A DNA stretch of 64,000 bases from Gonapodya sp. JEL0774. Its lineage: Eukaryota; Monoblepharomycota; Monoblepharidomycetes; Monoblepharidales; Gonapodyaceae. Location of the stretch: the NCBI GenBank assembly GCA_027604505.1, contig JADIIX010000039.1, positions 109,768 through 173,767 on the forward strand, written 5' to 3'. Below, in pieces: positions 1 to 18,070 of this stretch. The notes beneath the pieces are model-generated. The model was not told where the DNA came from and ran no database searches. It worked only from the letters and a program-made list of their open reading frames with translations. Within the stretch, counting starts at the first letter, position 1. Each line of letters begins with the position of its first letter. A program made the translations under genes and the position numbers.

Positions 1-55
1 ATTCCAGTTTCTAATTCCGTCGTTCCTGTTCCATCTCACGTTGAACTCAACCAAC

Positions 56-380
56 CTGAAATGTAAGCTGCCCCCGTTCCGTACAACATCTTGTCTCCGT
101 CCGTCCTCATCGGCAACGGGCCCCATCTGCCCGCTTTATGCTTCGGATCCGGTATACCCGGCATCCCGGGAGGTCCTAGCGGCAGCTCGTCGACGTAGAG
201 GTAGTCAAGGCCTTGGTCGGGGGTTGGTGGTAATGGGGAAAACGTCTTGGGATCGATTCGAATGCCGCCGAGCATGGTGGAGACAGTTTCGGGATTAATA
301 CCCAGAGGTGCGCGGGCGGAGGAGTCGGCGGACATGGTGCTCGATTGGAGTTTTTTGGTGGGTTGCTTTTCTCTGTCCAA
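56..380 (-). CDS. TIM23: TIM23 mitochondrial inner-membrane translocase subunit, N-terminal exon (partial)
   Basis: Tim23 forms the presequence-translocase channel of the mitochondrial inner membrane. Only the first coding exon is in the window; the four-helix Tim17/22/23 domain lies off the left edge. The exon encodes a Ser/Thr/Pro-rich intermembrane-space head, then GLDYLYVDE, a Pro/Gly-rich stretch, and YGTGAAYISG, the conserved lead-in to the first membrane helix of Tim23 proteins. The exon ends at position 56, before a minus-strand GTTGGT donor. Two in-frame starts are possible: Met at 380 (MDREKQ) or Met at about 335 (MSADSS); the second gives a head closer to the usual length. Recognition rests on this short conserved motif set, so a Tim23 paralogue is the main alternative. 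Confidence 0.75.
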
Positions 381-469
381 GTGAATTCACTCCCCACACC
401 ACGTCACAAAACGCCTATCTTGACACATGTATTTTGAGCAGCAATTCCATTCCAGTAAAAACAGTCAGA

Positions 470-1194
470 CTATAACTTTGATTTTGCATTCATGTCTGAC
501 GCCCTCCCACAGACAAAAGGACGCGCTACCGCGGCGCCTAAAACGGTCTCCTCTTCGTCCATGACCTCAACTTCAACTCTTCCTTCTCTCCATGCTTCCC
601 GTATAAGTAGAATGAGATCCCTGTTGAGACAGCAGCCGTGCATCAATACCCTCCACACGGGAGTTGCGCGGTTTTGTATCCAGCGTCGCCAGGTGCCCTC
701 GCTATCACCTTGATGCTCTAAGAAAATAAAGACTCCACCAGGCTTCAGTATGCGTTTGATAGACGAAATGACGTGAGCGGGCTCGGCCACCGAACATAAA
801 ACCAGATTCGATATGACGTAGTCATATTTTTGAGTGCTTTTCGACAATCGTTCAGCTGGTTCTGTGAAAAGAGAGAACTGCTTGCGAGTCGCACGGCTGG
901 TATATAAGTTTCGAGGGGAATGAGAAACCTCTCACATTCGCTTTCGACTCTTGGAAACCCGCACTCTTCGCGGCTTGAATCAAGGCATCACGCATCAGGA
1001 GGTTGGGCTCGAGCGCATGGAGGTGGACTCGCTCTGAGTCTAAATACTGGAATGTTGCGCCGTGACCTTCCAATCGGACCAGTTTAGGTGCAAAACATCC
1101 CAAATCCCAAGTCGTCCACTTGCATCTCACCGGACCCGATCTCAAGAACATCCCCATGTATGTCACGATAAAGCTTCCGTTTCCAAGGGGACAT
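470..1194 (-). CDS. METTL7-like class I SAM-dependent methyltransferase
   Basis: Spliced model: complement(470-861, 929-1066, 1131-1194), 197 codons from the Met at 1194. The joined protein reads DVLEIGSGHGATF (motif I, the SAM-binding glycine loop, which crosses the first intron), LHALEPN (acidic end of strand 2), YDYVISNLVLCSV (motif IV) and LKPGGVFIFLEH. This is the METTL7/TMT1 arrangement, including the TW..W......W....GC.L.R tail. METTL7 proteins act on small or thiol substrates at ER and lipid-droplet membranes and begin with a hydrophobic anchor. That anchor is missing here, so an upstream exon probably lies between 1195 and about 1700, where hydrophobic minus-strand reading frames exist. 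The donor of the second intron (GTTTCT) is weak but is the one that keeps frame. The exact substrate cannot be inferred. Confidence 0.7.
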
Positions 1195-2082
1195 TGCCTT
1201 GTCCAACCTTTGCAGTCGCGGGAGAAGGGGAGATGTTCAACCACACTGTCACCCTCGAACGACCGGAGGCTGCTCACTCCGGGCCTGCAGATTTCCATAA
1301 GTAGTTGAAAACACGATCCCCCACAGTCGGGAGAGGAAGATTTGTTGTTGAAGACATTTGCGAGTATCTGTGAAGAAAGCGACAAATCGGGTTGTCGGTT
1401 GACAATGTGCCGATAAGTGAACTCCGAATTGGTTGAGATTATTGAATGTAATGAGAGGACTGAAGAGCAATAGAACAGAATATACATAATAAGATTGAGA
1501 GCGGGAGTGGAACAGGAGGACGAAGGTGAATGCATTGAACACGAAGAAGGAAGTGAACGTGCGACCGTGCTCCCAGCACTCCGGGGGTGGCTTTCATAGA
1601 GTGCTGTGTGTATCCCACATACATATTATGTAGTATCTTTGTATTTTGCGACGCCGTCGACCAACAGACCATCATGGACGTACTTGATATCTGACTAAGT
1701 ACAGACGGAGCCACAGGCAGAACTAGCGTTCGTGATACATGGCAGAGCTAGAGTTCGTGATATATGAAAGAACGGCGAGGAGACTTCGCCTGGATGAGAG
1801 CCCAAAAATATGTTTCAAATGGCAACAGCGTCGCAAGATGAATTTCTCTTCATTCATTTAGTTCTGCATTTCTGCGTAATTTTACGTGAGTGGTTCAGTC
1901 CACAGAAACCGGAGTGCGGGACTTGGCGGAAGCAAAACAATGGCTGGGCTAAATCTAGGGCAGCCGACTTGACTTCGCATCGGAAACTGCACTTTCCCTG
2001 CTTCTTTCTGCATGCGCGTTGGCGTATCGCTCTGAGTTTTCTACCCACCAACCACCAATCTCACCGTATATCTGGCTTTTCG
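1195..2082. other. Divergent upstream region, METTL7-like (minus) and ABC transporter (plus)
   Basis: About 890 bases between two divergently transcribed genes. Minus-strand reading frames at 1249-1542 and 852-1535 contain hydrophobic stretches that could be the missing membrane-anchor exon of the methyltransferase, but no splice junction could be fixed. The rest is presumed promoter and 5' leader; no clear element was recognised. Confidence 0.4.
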
Positions 2083-8415
<6,333 letters not shown>

Positions 8416-9047
8416 CCGACACGCACATTTCTTCTGTGTCAAGTTTGAGCGGAAAAATTCTAATGTGATATACGTATATACACGTAGAGGGAACCTTGTA
8501 GTCTGGAGTCACCTCCGACTCATGTAATATTGTTCAAAACGGTGAAAACGTTATCCACGAACTTAGATACAAATGCGATCATCTCGCTTGAAATGTCTCA
8601 TAACACCATACACAATCACCTATCCGAATGTCAACATGCAGTTCCACCAACACTTCCCGCCCTCGCTCCGCCTCTAAAGAAGGGAATTCAACACGAAAAT
8701 TTAGACTTCCAAAATGTGCCTTCCTCCATTCTTGACCCATAACCCCTCAAGGTGTCAGGCCTGTGATCATTCCCTTACGATCACAACTTTCCTTCACTGC
8801 TCTATTTTCCGAGTCCAAGTTATTTTTACGCCCTCGTTTCTACTGCCGCTGCGTTCGGACCTTCCATCAATTGAAAATCAGCGGACTAAAATTGAGAAGA
8901 GCACCGAGTGCAAAACTCACAGTGGCGCGCGAAGTGTCTCCCTTGGCTAGGAGAGGTACCAGAATCGCGAGTACCGGAGGGAGCACCGAATATTAACCAC
9001 GCACAACATCGAATGATACACGCCGCACCACTGGGAGACTGCACAAC
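8416..9047. other. Convergent intergenic region
   Basis: About 630 bases between the 3' ends of the ABC transporter (plus) and the zinc-knuckle gene (minus). Short reading frames occur in several frames, but none has recognisable motifs or matches a splice extension of either neighbour. Presumed 3' untranslated sequence. Confidence 0.5.
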
Positions 9048-11133
9048 TCACCAAATGTAACACGAAAGCTGGGTGCACTGGGCAGATAAATGACTATTCA
9101 TATGCCAATCAACACAGAAACCATTGGACTACAATCAGGGCAGTTGATGCGTCTCAACCCTAACTCACCCTTTCTGCCCGCACTGATAGCACGCTGCATC
9201 TACACCACCGGTGCCTTGGCTGTTTTTCTGGACCTGAGGACACAGTCTCTGTATATGGCCAAGCTGACCGCAGAGGTAGCACCGCGCGCCAGCACCATCG
9301 AGGCCCAGAGAGACTTTTGAAGGGCATCTTAGATGTTGGTTAAACGCGGTTCGACCGATAATGATGCAATTGGCGTGGAGAAGGGAACATGCTTGAGCGC
9401 TGTCCACACGCAACTGACAGTTTCCACCTCACTCACTCTCTGCTCATATGCCCCACACCTTGACACACATAGCACCTCACCGAGCTCATTCCCGCACCAG
9501 GCAACGCCGCTGCAACCCCAGATATTTTAAAAGCACCTCTGGCACTACCGCCAACGGATCCGCGAGCGAAATCGGCACCAGTAGACCCTCGAGCAGCTAA
9601 GCCAATGGGTCCAATAGGATGGGATGGGGGTGAAACAGGGGGTCCAGAGGAAAGTGGGGCAGAAGCATAGCACTGTGGAGGATATGGAATAAGTGTGACA
9701 GACATGTGATCACCTGCCGCCGCCCACATAGCACCTCGCAACTGAACCGACATTTCTCGCCATGTGCCCCTGCACTCCACATCTGTTACAGGTTCCTGTA
9801 AATTGTCGTCCTAAATGCTGTGGCTGCACCGGTGTCGGTGCTGGTGCCGAAGCTTGCGCTCGTTGGTTAAGGGATGGTGGTGCCAAGAGATTTGGGGTGT
9901 AGAAAGCTGAAGGCCGACCGGATGAGGTTGACGCAGAGGTTGACGAGCCGTTGACGGAGATGTTTGTTGGGCAGGTGCGTTGAACGTGGCCAACTACGGT
10001 GTGAGCAGAAAGACAAATTGATTGCAAATGATGCATGTATCAGCGTGAAGCCATATTCCACTGTTTTGTCCTTCTGCAACGATGCAGCAAGAGTCCAAAA
10101 ACATAGGGAGCGACTTGAGACGCGTTGCGTCTCCCGCGCCATATCGTTTTCCTTGTGCTGTTCATACATGGGGATATCGCTGTGTCCCCAACAAACATAT
10201 TGTTCCAGGTCGAGGAATCTCTCGCGATTCCTCTCGATCTTCTTACCTTGCTTCCAACCATCCCGAGAGAATAGTATCAACTCACTTTTCCCACACAAAT
10301 AACATTTTACGTCACTCCCACTTCCTCCCAATGCCAATCCCTTACTCGTCGCTCCATTTCCAATCACTCCGCCTCCGTTCGCGATGCCGTTTACATTTGC
10401 TACTCCCCTCCCACCTGAGTACCCTGTTCCCATAACTCCCAGACCCCGGGTTCCTACCACAGCAGAGGGGCGGGAGGGAGACAATGTGCCTTGTCCATCA
10501 AAGCGATCGGAGGTAGAAGAAGAAATGGAGGAGGGACAGTCGCGGGCGATGTGGCCGGGAAGAGAACAAAGTTGGCACTTTTGGGTAACAATGCCACAAG
10601 GGGGGGAGTAGAGTGCATGTGAGAGAAGCCGTCATGGAATCAGTGACACAGTAATTAGATAGTGAGCGTCAATACGATGTCAATCGCGAGAAGCTAGTGT
10701 CCAACGAGCATTGTTTGCCGCAAGTAGGCCCAACACCAACGGCGACCACATTCAACCGTGCTAGTCCGCCCTAATCTCCAAACATACCGTCTGCGTCCTG
10801 GGTTTATCACATTCTGCACTTCTGTGGCCCTCTGCACCGCATCTGTAACACACGACTGGTGGGCGTGGATCGACACAGTCTTTGGAGATGTGGCCGGGCC
10901 GTTTACAGCTGTTTTTAAGGGGGAAAAGAATCATTGAATATGACAAACCAGAGAGAAGGTACGGAACGTACTTGTAACATATATCCGTGGCCTCTGAGCA
11001 GAATGCGGAGACATGCCCATAACTGCCACACCCTGAGAAATGGAGGAGGGGTGGCCCGAACGTTGAGATAGAGTGAATTACTGAAACAAAGACGAGACAT
11101 AAAGAACCTACTGAAGCACTTCGGTGTATTCAT
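9048..11133 (-). CDS. CNBP/Gis2/Byr3-like protein with nine CCHC zinc knuckles
   Basis: Model: complement of eight exons, 9048-9093, 9169-9327, 9437-9672, 9752-9993, 10286-10577, 10787-10908, 10972-11032 and 11112-11133, about 390 residues. Splicing rebuilds nine C-x2-C-x4-H-x4-C knuckles: CFRCGSYGHVSAFC, CYNCKRPGHISKDC, CYRCGAEGHRSAEC, CQLCSLPGHIARDC, CYLCGKIGHVQRTC, CNRCGVQGHMARNC, CYVCQGVGHMSREC, CYLCGQLGHIQRLC and CYQCGQKGHLSAQC. Most knuckles span introns, so each junction is checked by the restored metal ligands. Knuckles 1-4 are packed; later ones are separated by Gly/Ser/Ala/Pro-rich spacers of up to about 80 residues. Members of this family (yeast Gis2, human CNBP) bind single-stranded RNA or DNA and act in translation, with seven knuckles being typical. 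The protein ends 10 residues after the last knuckle. Exon 3 coordinates may be off by one base. Confidence 0.88.
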
Positions 11134-12086
11134 CTGGCGTTTGTTTGAAGGTGAGAGACAAGCTGACGGATGAGGGAAGCAACGAAATCAGGACTTAAAA
11201 ACCCTTCGTCCACTTCATCAGCAGCACTATGGGTCTACTTCATCAAAAAAAATTATATGCATGTATGCTTCCCGCCTCCTGCTACATCACTTACCTGGAG
11301 TCTCGTCTTCCAGTGAATCCACAGGCTCCCACTAGATATAACTCACTCCCCAGTCCAGATTGCTGGCTCGCTCCTCCAACACCACTGCTCGCCACTCGTC
11401 TTTGAGCGTTCACTTTGCACTAAGCTAAGGTGATCCCAATGTTGAAACTGTTTCCCCAGTGTGTGGGCCAATTGCCGAATGAACTCATTTGGTCGGGTCA
11501 GCACGCAGAAGTTCGCACAAATCAGTATCAGTGACATTTGTATCGTCAGACTGCCCCATTCAGTTCTGAGGAGAACAGGCACTGTAGCATCCACGACGTC
11601 TCTATAACTCGCTTGTAGTTCACCAGATGAAAGAAGGGGTGATCCCTCATGAAGTATAGAACAGGGGGTGATGGCCCTTGGTTCAACAGAATTGGCCAGA
11701 ATATCGCGGATTCTCGATTGCTCGGTAGTTCATTTTGCTGACTTTCCACTATATCCACTATATGTGGCTCTGTAAGTACATAATAATAGTAGCGTGTTGG
11801 TCGGTCGGTGTTCCAGGGACATTTCGAGCACACCGATCTCCAGGCGGATGGCAACAGAACTTGATTGTGTAAACTTTGCTTTATGTATTATCAATGCGAA
11901 TGTCCATTTTGCTTTTTGAAGCTTTGAGGACTCACATGCGGCTGGAGAAGCGTGCGAAGTGCCAGGTACATACAACACCAACAAACCAGATCACCATCTT
12001 GCTTCCCTTCGATCCAACAGTGAATGGCCAGATTGTAGACATTCAGTCGACGCATTTTCCATATCGAGCCCCGGCCATCAACGCCA
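11134..12086. other. Divergent intergenic region
   Basis: About 950 bases between the 5' ends of the zinc-knuckle gene (minus) and the RasGEF gene (plus). Open frames of up to 100 codons occur on both strands but show no motifs, low-complexity coding signature or splice link. The 5' end of the RasGEF is uncertain and could extend into 11876-12086. Otherwise presumed promoter. Confidence 0.45.
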
Positions 12087-15000
12087 ATGCCCCTGCGAAT
12101 CGCCAGTCCGCTCTCCCGACCAACAGTTTCAATACCGTCCTCGTCGCTGCCGTCCCCTGATGCTTCTCCAATCTCGGCTTCATATGCTGCACCGTCTACA
12201 TTTCTCGCTTCCGACCTGCCTCCTGTCTCCGCCCTGCCGTCGCCGCACCGCCGCTCTCCGTCGTCACCGCACATCACCACACCCAGACAGTCCGCACCTC
12301 GCCTCTCAGTCAAAGTGCTAAATGAAACCTCTCCCGTTCCCCAATATCTCCGCTCCGACTTTCCTCCACTAACCCACCGACCCACAACGCGAGTGCGAGA
12401 GGCAGCGTTTAGATTCGCATTGGCGGCTTCCGAAGCGACTGATAAGCCGGCAACAGAGGACGAACTTGCAAAAGGCAAACGATGGATTGTAGCGTGGAAT
12501 GGATGTGGGTCTGTGGACGGAAATTTAGGCGGGGAGGGTACTTCCAGTGATAAGACGGACAAACCGGAGTCGACGCTTGTGAGGATGACCATCAACAAAT
12601 CAGGAGTACACTTTTCGAGGATCCAGAAGGTGTGTCTGTTGATGAACTTGTTGTTGGTACAAAGCTAGGTTCGACCCATTTCCTTCGGAACACACACTCA
12701 CGGTTCAACATCTGAACCTGTCCACGGACTCTACGACCCAACCTGGTACTCCCTTTTCTCCACTTCTACCTCTTTGATTGAGTGTTTTCAGACACCGTCT
12801 TTGCTTCAAACGCACCCTCTGCAATCCATCGTCTCTAGCAGCCCGGACCATACTGCAAAACTGCTGATCGTCTGTGTCCTAGACGTAACAACGGGACGTC
12901 GACGAGAGTATAGACTCCAATCAGAAGAGGTAGGTGAATCTGTCGGTGGCACCTGTGCGATACGGGGACTCCCGTTCTGGCAGGATGGCGTGGCTAGTGA
13001 CATGTTGGGGCGAAACCGTTTTTATTCATTCACACGATCCCCAATCCTTCAACTCCACCCAACTCACAGTATCACGCCCAATTTCTCTATCTCCGTGCTC
13101 ACCTCACAGCTCTCCACACTCCACGCTCCCCCCCATTTGCCATCGCTCTTCCAGTCCCTCCCGTAGTGCTCGACAGCCCCGAGCTCGAGCACGTCAGGGG
13201 ACACGCTCATGTGAGGAGTGCCACACATTCGAGCAGTGGAGGGAAAGATAGCAAGGTGGACGGCGGAAGCAAGGGGAAGATGAAGCGAAGCGTCGAGAAG
13301 ACGAGATCGGAGCCGGAGCTCGGCAACGACGAAACTGGCAGACGATGGAATGGAGAGGGAATGGACAAACTCGAATTCACGAAAATGATCACCGCCATTG
13401 ATAGCCATCCACATCTTGAAGGGCCCGCGTCGACGACCCAGACCCGGTGTTCGGAGCTGATCGCATCCCCTCTTCCAATATCTGCTACACCGAGCCTCGC
13501 GCTTGAAATACCTCAGTCCTCACCTGCCTCCGACAAATCAGGCTCGCTAATTAATTCTAGCCAAATACCCGTACAAGATGTTTTTGTCGATCCGACGCAC
13601 ATACCGTCCTGCATCTCCCCGATCAACGCATTCGCAGCCCTCCCGTCTCCACCGGACAGTATCTCACAGCCTCCTCACTCTAGCCTACAATCTCCTTTTC
13701 CTGGTAATCTTGTTTCTGGTCCACTCGGCATTGTCCACACGAGTTCTCCTACAAAACACAACTCTAGCGACCTCCATTCCACCCCTCCCGCCTCATCGGT
13801 AAACGGCCTCACTTCCCACAACATCGACGAGACCAAAGTTTTATCTCGTCCCACACCCATTGATCACTCCCGGTCTCCAACTGGTGACTTCTATCTTGGC
13901 CCTAGACCCTCCCTCCACCCCCGGGAAGCGTCCACCAATTCTCTCGAAGCCCGTGACACCATTTCTGTGGACTTACCTTCTCCGATGAATTTCGGGCGGC
14001 CCCTAAGCAGGAGCGGGATCGGGCAGAGCGCTCCAACCCTGCACTCAGTGGGGACAGATAGCCGGTCGTCGATTGTTAGTTCGATTGCACCAGAATCGCC
14101 AGGTGCTAGTGAGGGGGAGTTAAGTTTCACGTCCTCAATGAAGGGGATGGGGGATGCGGGTGAGGACTCTACCACCCAACAGTCGCGTGTGCTCCCTCAA
14201 GGTTCGACCAGGCGAAGGGTGTCAACGGAGCCCACAAATGTTGGTTCCATGGCACAGAAACAATCATCTGTGGATAAAGGAAAGAAGCACGGGTCTTGGT
14301 CGACTGAAGATCTGTCTCACCTTGTAGACGAGACCGGAGAGACGAAAATCGACTTGTTCGAGGCACTCGCCTCTCAACCAAATCTGGCCGAAGGAGGAGC
14401 GAGTACGACTGAAAGCTCAGTGAGTAAGCTGAGGGAAAAGGACTCTTCCGATTCCAATGGCAGCGGAGGGGCTGATTTAGTGAATCATCAGGATGAAGCG
14501 GGAGGTCATCGGAAGAACCGCTTCTCCAAGATGGTTCCGAAGCCTCTGAAAACGCTCGCGAAAGCACTTACATCAAGCATGACAATTCGCTCCTCCGCGC
14601 CATTGCTTGGCACCACCAAACCTTCAGAGAACCCTTCCGTATCGCCCGCGGAAAATGTCACTCCATCTGCTACTGGGAGTGAACCTGCTCTTAGTAAAGT
14701 GGAACATCCTGTATACGCCACAATTGTGCGACCAAGAAAGATTGGAGTATCGCCTGACACGGAGGTGGCACCGCGAGCAACATCGATGGAAACCCCTAGG
14801 CACGAGTGGACCTACTCGTTTTCCAAAGCGCACAGTGTGATTAATTCCCGATCGGCCACAAAGTACGCATCAGCAACAGTGGGCGCAAAAGATCCAATAG
14901 TGGCGTTACTGGCGAAGGAGGCGGGGAAGGAGAAGGAGGGTTTCAACAGGCAGACCATGCGCAGTACATATAGGAGTGCGGTGACGGCAATCCTAGCAGA

Positions 15001-18000
15001 GTCGCTACCACACCCCGATCATGCGCAAGTTGGGAAAGATGATATGGAGGCCGGCGATGGAGCCGTGACGGGATCTCTTAAGGATGCGAAAATAAAGAAG
15101 TACGCGACCGTGGGAGTAGGTGCAATGAAGACCAAGAGGCTCAAAGATAACAAAGGAGGCACCGTGAGACTGAGGTGAGCACATGTACTTGGAGTGCTTT
15201 CAGCGGTTCTTCTGGACCACTGTGTCATCATTCTAGGGATGTTTTCAGAGATACACACGCACCTATGCAGACTCCTCCCTCCCCAGATCCCACCGAAAAT
15301 CTTCCCGTTACACTTCGTGAGTACAACGAGCGGGGCCAGGTGTCACTCATTCGGAACCTCAAGGCCGATGGAACTTATGCCGTCACTGCTGGCACACTCC
15401 GTGGGCTGGTCCAGTATGGGTTGGTGGAAGGTGCTGGTGGTGACGTGTCGTTCTTGGATACATTTCTATTTGCCATCCGGCATTTTGTTACGGTCGAAGA
15501 GTGTTTGATAGCGATGAAGGTGAGTAAAATGGGGTTTGTGAGTTTTATTACTGAACCTTGAACTGACGTGGCGCGTGCGCGGAAGGACTATTGCTTCCCT
15601 CCAAACGCCGAGCAATTACCCATATCAGCATTGCGAAAACTTCTTAGTATCTTCAAAAAATGGGTGTGTAGCCATAGCTTGTGTTTGTATCAGATGGATC
15701 GACCTCCAAACTCAAAGCTCCTGTTCCTGTGACAGGTCGGTGATAGTGCCTTGGATTTTTCCGAGCCAAGGGCGTTGGCAATGTATCACCAGATTTTGGA
15801 GTTACTGAAACAACACGAAGAGCTTGCTGGTACCTGTGATCAGGTCGAAACGATGAGACTGGTGAGATTCCTACAGTGGAACACAATGGAACGCACCACT
15901 CAGAGGGTTCACAGACGGGATCTTTCTCAAAACAATCGTCCCTTAGTACGAAATCTCTCAGTGCTTGTCAGAAGAGCCTGCCACTCCTGTGACTGCCACG
16001 CGCATCCATCCATACGCGGTTGACCCGCTGGGCATGTCCGCCCGGATACTGGCAGAACAATTGACGCTCGGTGAGCAATTAAACCAAGCCAATGTCACTT
16101 ACACCCATTGCATTCCTCGAGTTCATTCGTTCGAGTTCATTCGCCCCCATCTTCGCTTCCGTGCAAGTCGACATTCACCTCTTCCGCGCCATCAAGACTT
16201 GCGAGTTCACGGTCTATCTCTGGGGTCACCCCGACGAGCGATCCACCCGATCCCGGCACCTCGGCGAGTTCATCGATCGCTTCAATCAGGTCGGGTTCTG
16301 GGCCGCGACCACGGTGCTCACGCAGCACCAGGCGAAAGACCGGGCGAGGGTGGTGGAGAAACTGGTGAGGGTGGCCAAGGTGAGAGAACAGATTGGTTGG
16401 GTCCACGGNNNNNNNNNNCCCCCCCCCCCCCCCCCCCCCCCCACAAGCACGGAAAAACACACGGTTGTGGCTTTTTGCTTTGTTCTCATGATCTCCTTTC
16501 GTGGCTTTATCAAGCATTGTGTTCGATTACATGTGAGTGTGTCAAAGGGCACGGTGAGCCGTTCGTCACTCCGCCTCACCGTTCCGGTCTATCTGCGCAC
16601 ACCCAACACATACAGAACTTCAACAGCGCTATGGCCATACTCTCTGGCTTGACCATGTCACCCGTTAACCGGCTCAAGAAGACTTGGCTCGTAGGTCTCC
16701 CAATTCGGACGACCCCGATACCTCCGCATTTCACATGAAGCTCGAAAAAAAAAACCGTTCCTTGTACCTTTACCGCTCCCACTTTGACCCGCAGTGTGTT
16801 CCCACTAAAGCTATGGCGGAGTTTTCCGAGCTCGAGGAGGTGTTTCGGTACTCGTCAAACTTCAAAGCGTACCGCCAACTGGAACACGCCACGGCGCCAC
16901 CCATGCTGCCATTCTTCGGTAAGTGGCTTTTTGGAGGAGGTGCACCTTGGTCTTTCTATGCGGAGCACGATGTTTTGGCTCAAGATATATTCATGCACAT
17001 GTGTCATCTGGACCCCTGCACCTCCCCTCCCTCTATCTATCCCAGGCCTGTTCATCAAAGACCTCGTGTTCATGAACGACGGCAACCAGCGCTCTATCCC
17101 TAATCTGAGTGGCACCGGCACATCGTCGTCCACCACGGTGACCAACTCGTCTGTGCCGGCGTCGGGCTCGGAGACGGGGCAGGTCTCGTCCGCATCGATC
17201 CCCTCACCGAGCCCCGACACCCCACCGAAACCTGAATCCCTGTACAACTTTGAAAAAGCTACCTTGGTCCACAGCAAAGTCGCCGCCGTGCACGCTCTGC
17301 AAAAGCACACGTACCCCTTCACTCCCGACAGCTCACCTGTTCCGGCCCACGGTGTCCCGTCGGCCCCGTCGGCCCCGTCGGCAGGACCCAGCGTGACCCA
17401 GCTGCTTGCGCTCCCGCTTGCAAGTCGCGCGGCAACGCGGAGGGGATCGTCGGTACCGGCCGCCGGCACGACTGTGGCGGGGGTGTCCATGTCCCTCCCC
17501 CGGCCGTCCGTGTCAGGCCGGCGACAGTCCTTGGCACCGTCGACGTTCGAGCCATCCCCCACGACGTCGGTGGCTGGCGATGCAAAGGGGGTGGCGGCGG
17601 CGGGTGGTGGCGCTGGCAGTGGGGTGTTTGATGGGGCGAGTCCCTCTCCGCCGGCCGGTGGCGGCGACACGTCTCCCATCGCCATGGCGGCTTCGCGCTC
17701 GCCGTCGGTGACACCGGTGGATGTAGGACACGCCACGACTCCTCCCGCGCCTGTGCTGACGGTGTACGAGTACTGCAAATTTCTCCCCACGCTTGAAGAG
17801 AAAACTCTCGACATGTTGTCCAGGCAGCTGGAAGCTCCCGCGCCGGGTGTGGGGAGGACCACCACCACCGCCACCGCGCCTTTATTGGCGACGGCAGGGA
17901 ATTGTCCGGTTGTGGTGGCCGTGACACCGCCAGTGGTGAGCATCGAGCAGTCAGGATCGCCAATACAGCTGCAGGGGCAGCCGACAGTCACGCCGGAGTT

Positions 18001-18070
18001 GGTGGGAGAAGCTGGTTTTGGTGGATCGGTGGATCAGATGAGCAGTGGGAACACGTTGATGCCTGCTTGA
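12087..18070 (+). CDS. Cdc25-type Ras guanine nucleotide exchange factor
   Basis: Activates Ras-family GTPases by GDP/GTP exchange. Twelve-exon model, 1,630 residues: 12087-12629, 12669-12933, 13155-15174, 15237-15519, 15586-15663, 15736-15861, 15947-16070, 16168-16379, 16515-16532, 16616-16690, 16795-16918, 17046-18070; all phases agree. Residues 1 to about 940 are Ser/Pro-rich and mostly disordered. The RasGEF_N (REM) domain is encoded from about 15330 (AGTLRGLVQYGLV, FLDTFLFAIRHFVT). The catalytic domain starts at IHPYAVDPLGMSARILAEQL and continues with EFIDRFNQVGFW, NFNSAMAILSGL..SPV.RLKKTW, then LPFFGLFIKDLVFMNDGN. An 18-nt exon (HCVRLH) completes the conserved helix before NFNSAM. About 130 low-complexity residues split the end of the domain: LQKHTYPF is separated from EYCKFLPTLEEKTLDMLS. 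The start codon is the weakest part of the model. Confidence 0.85.
16409..16442. other. Assembly gap (10 N) followed by a 24-base C homopolymer
   Basis: Ten Ns at 16409-16418 abut an unbroken C run at 16419-16442. Both fall inside the intron between RasGEF exons 16168-16379 and 16515-16532, so they do not break the coding sequence. The gap probably marks a long C tract that could not be sequenced through; its true length is unknown. Confidence 0.95.

Noticed and set aside
9597-9782. Apparent loss of the last Cys in zinc knuckle 6 (HMARNV) suggesting a frameshift
   Set aside because: A GTCGGT donor after Asn and the acceptor at 9673 join to TGC, giving HMARNC; the knuckle is intact.
12934-13251. 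Alternative ORF between RasGEF exons 2 and 3
   Set aside because: It lies in an intron; joining 12933 to 13155 keeps the main frame, while this frame has no motifs.
16381-16514. Possible gene disruption at the N gap in the RasGEF
   Set aside because: The gap falls inside an intron and the exons on both sides join in frame to a conserved motif.
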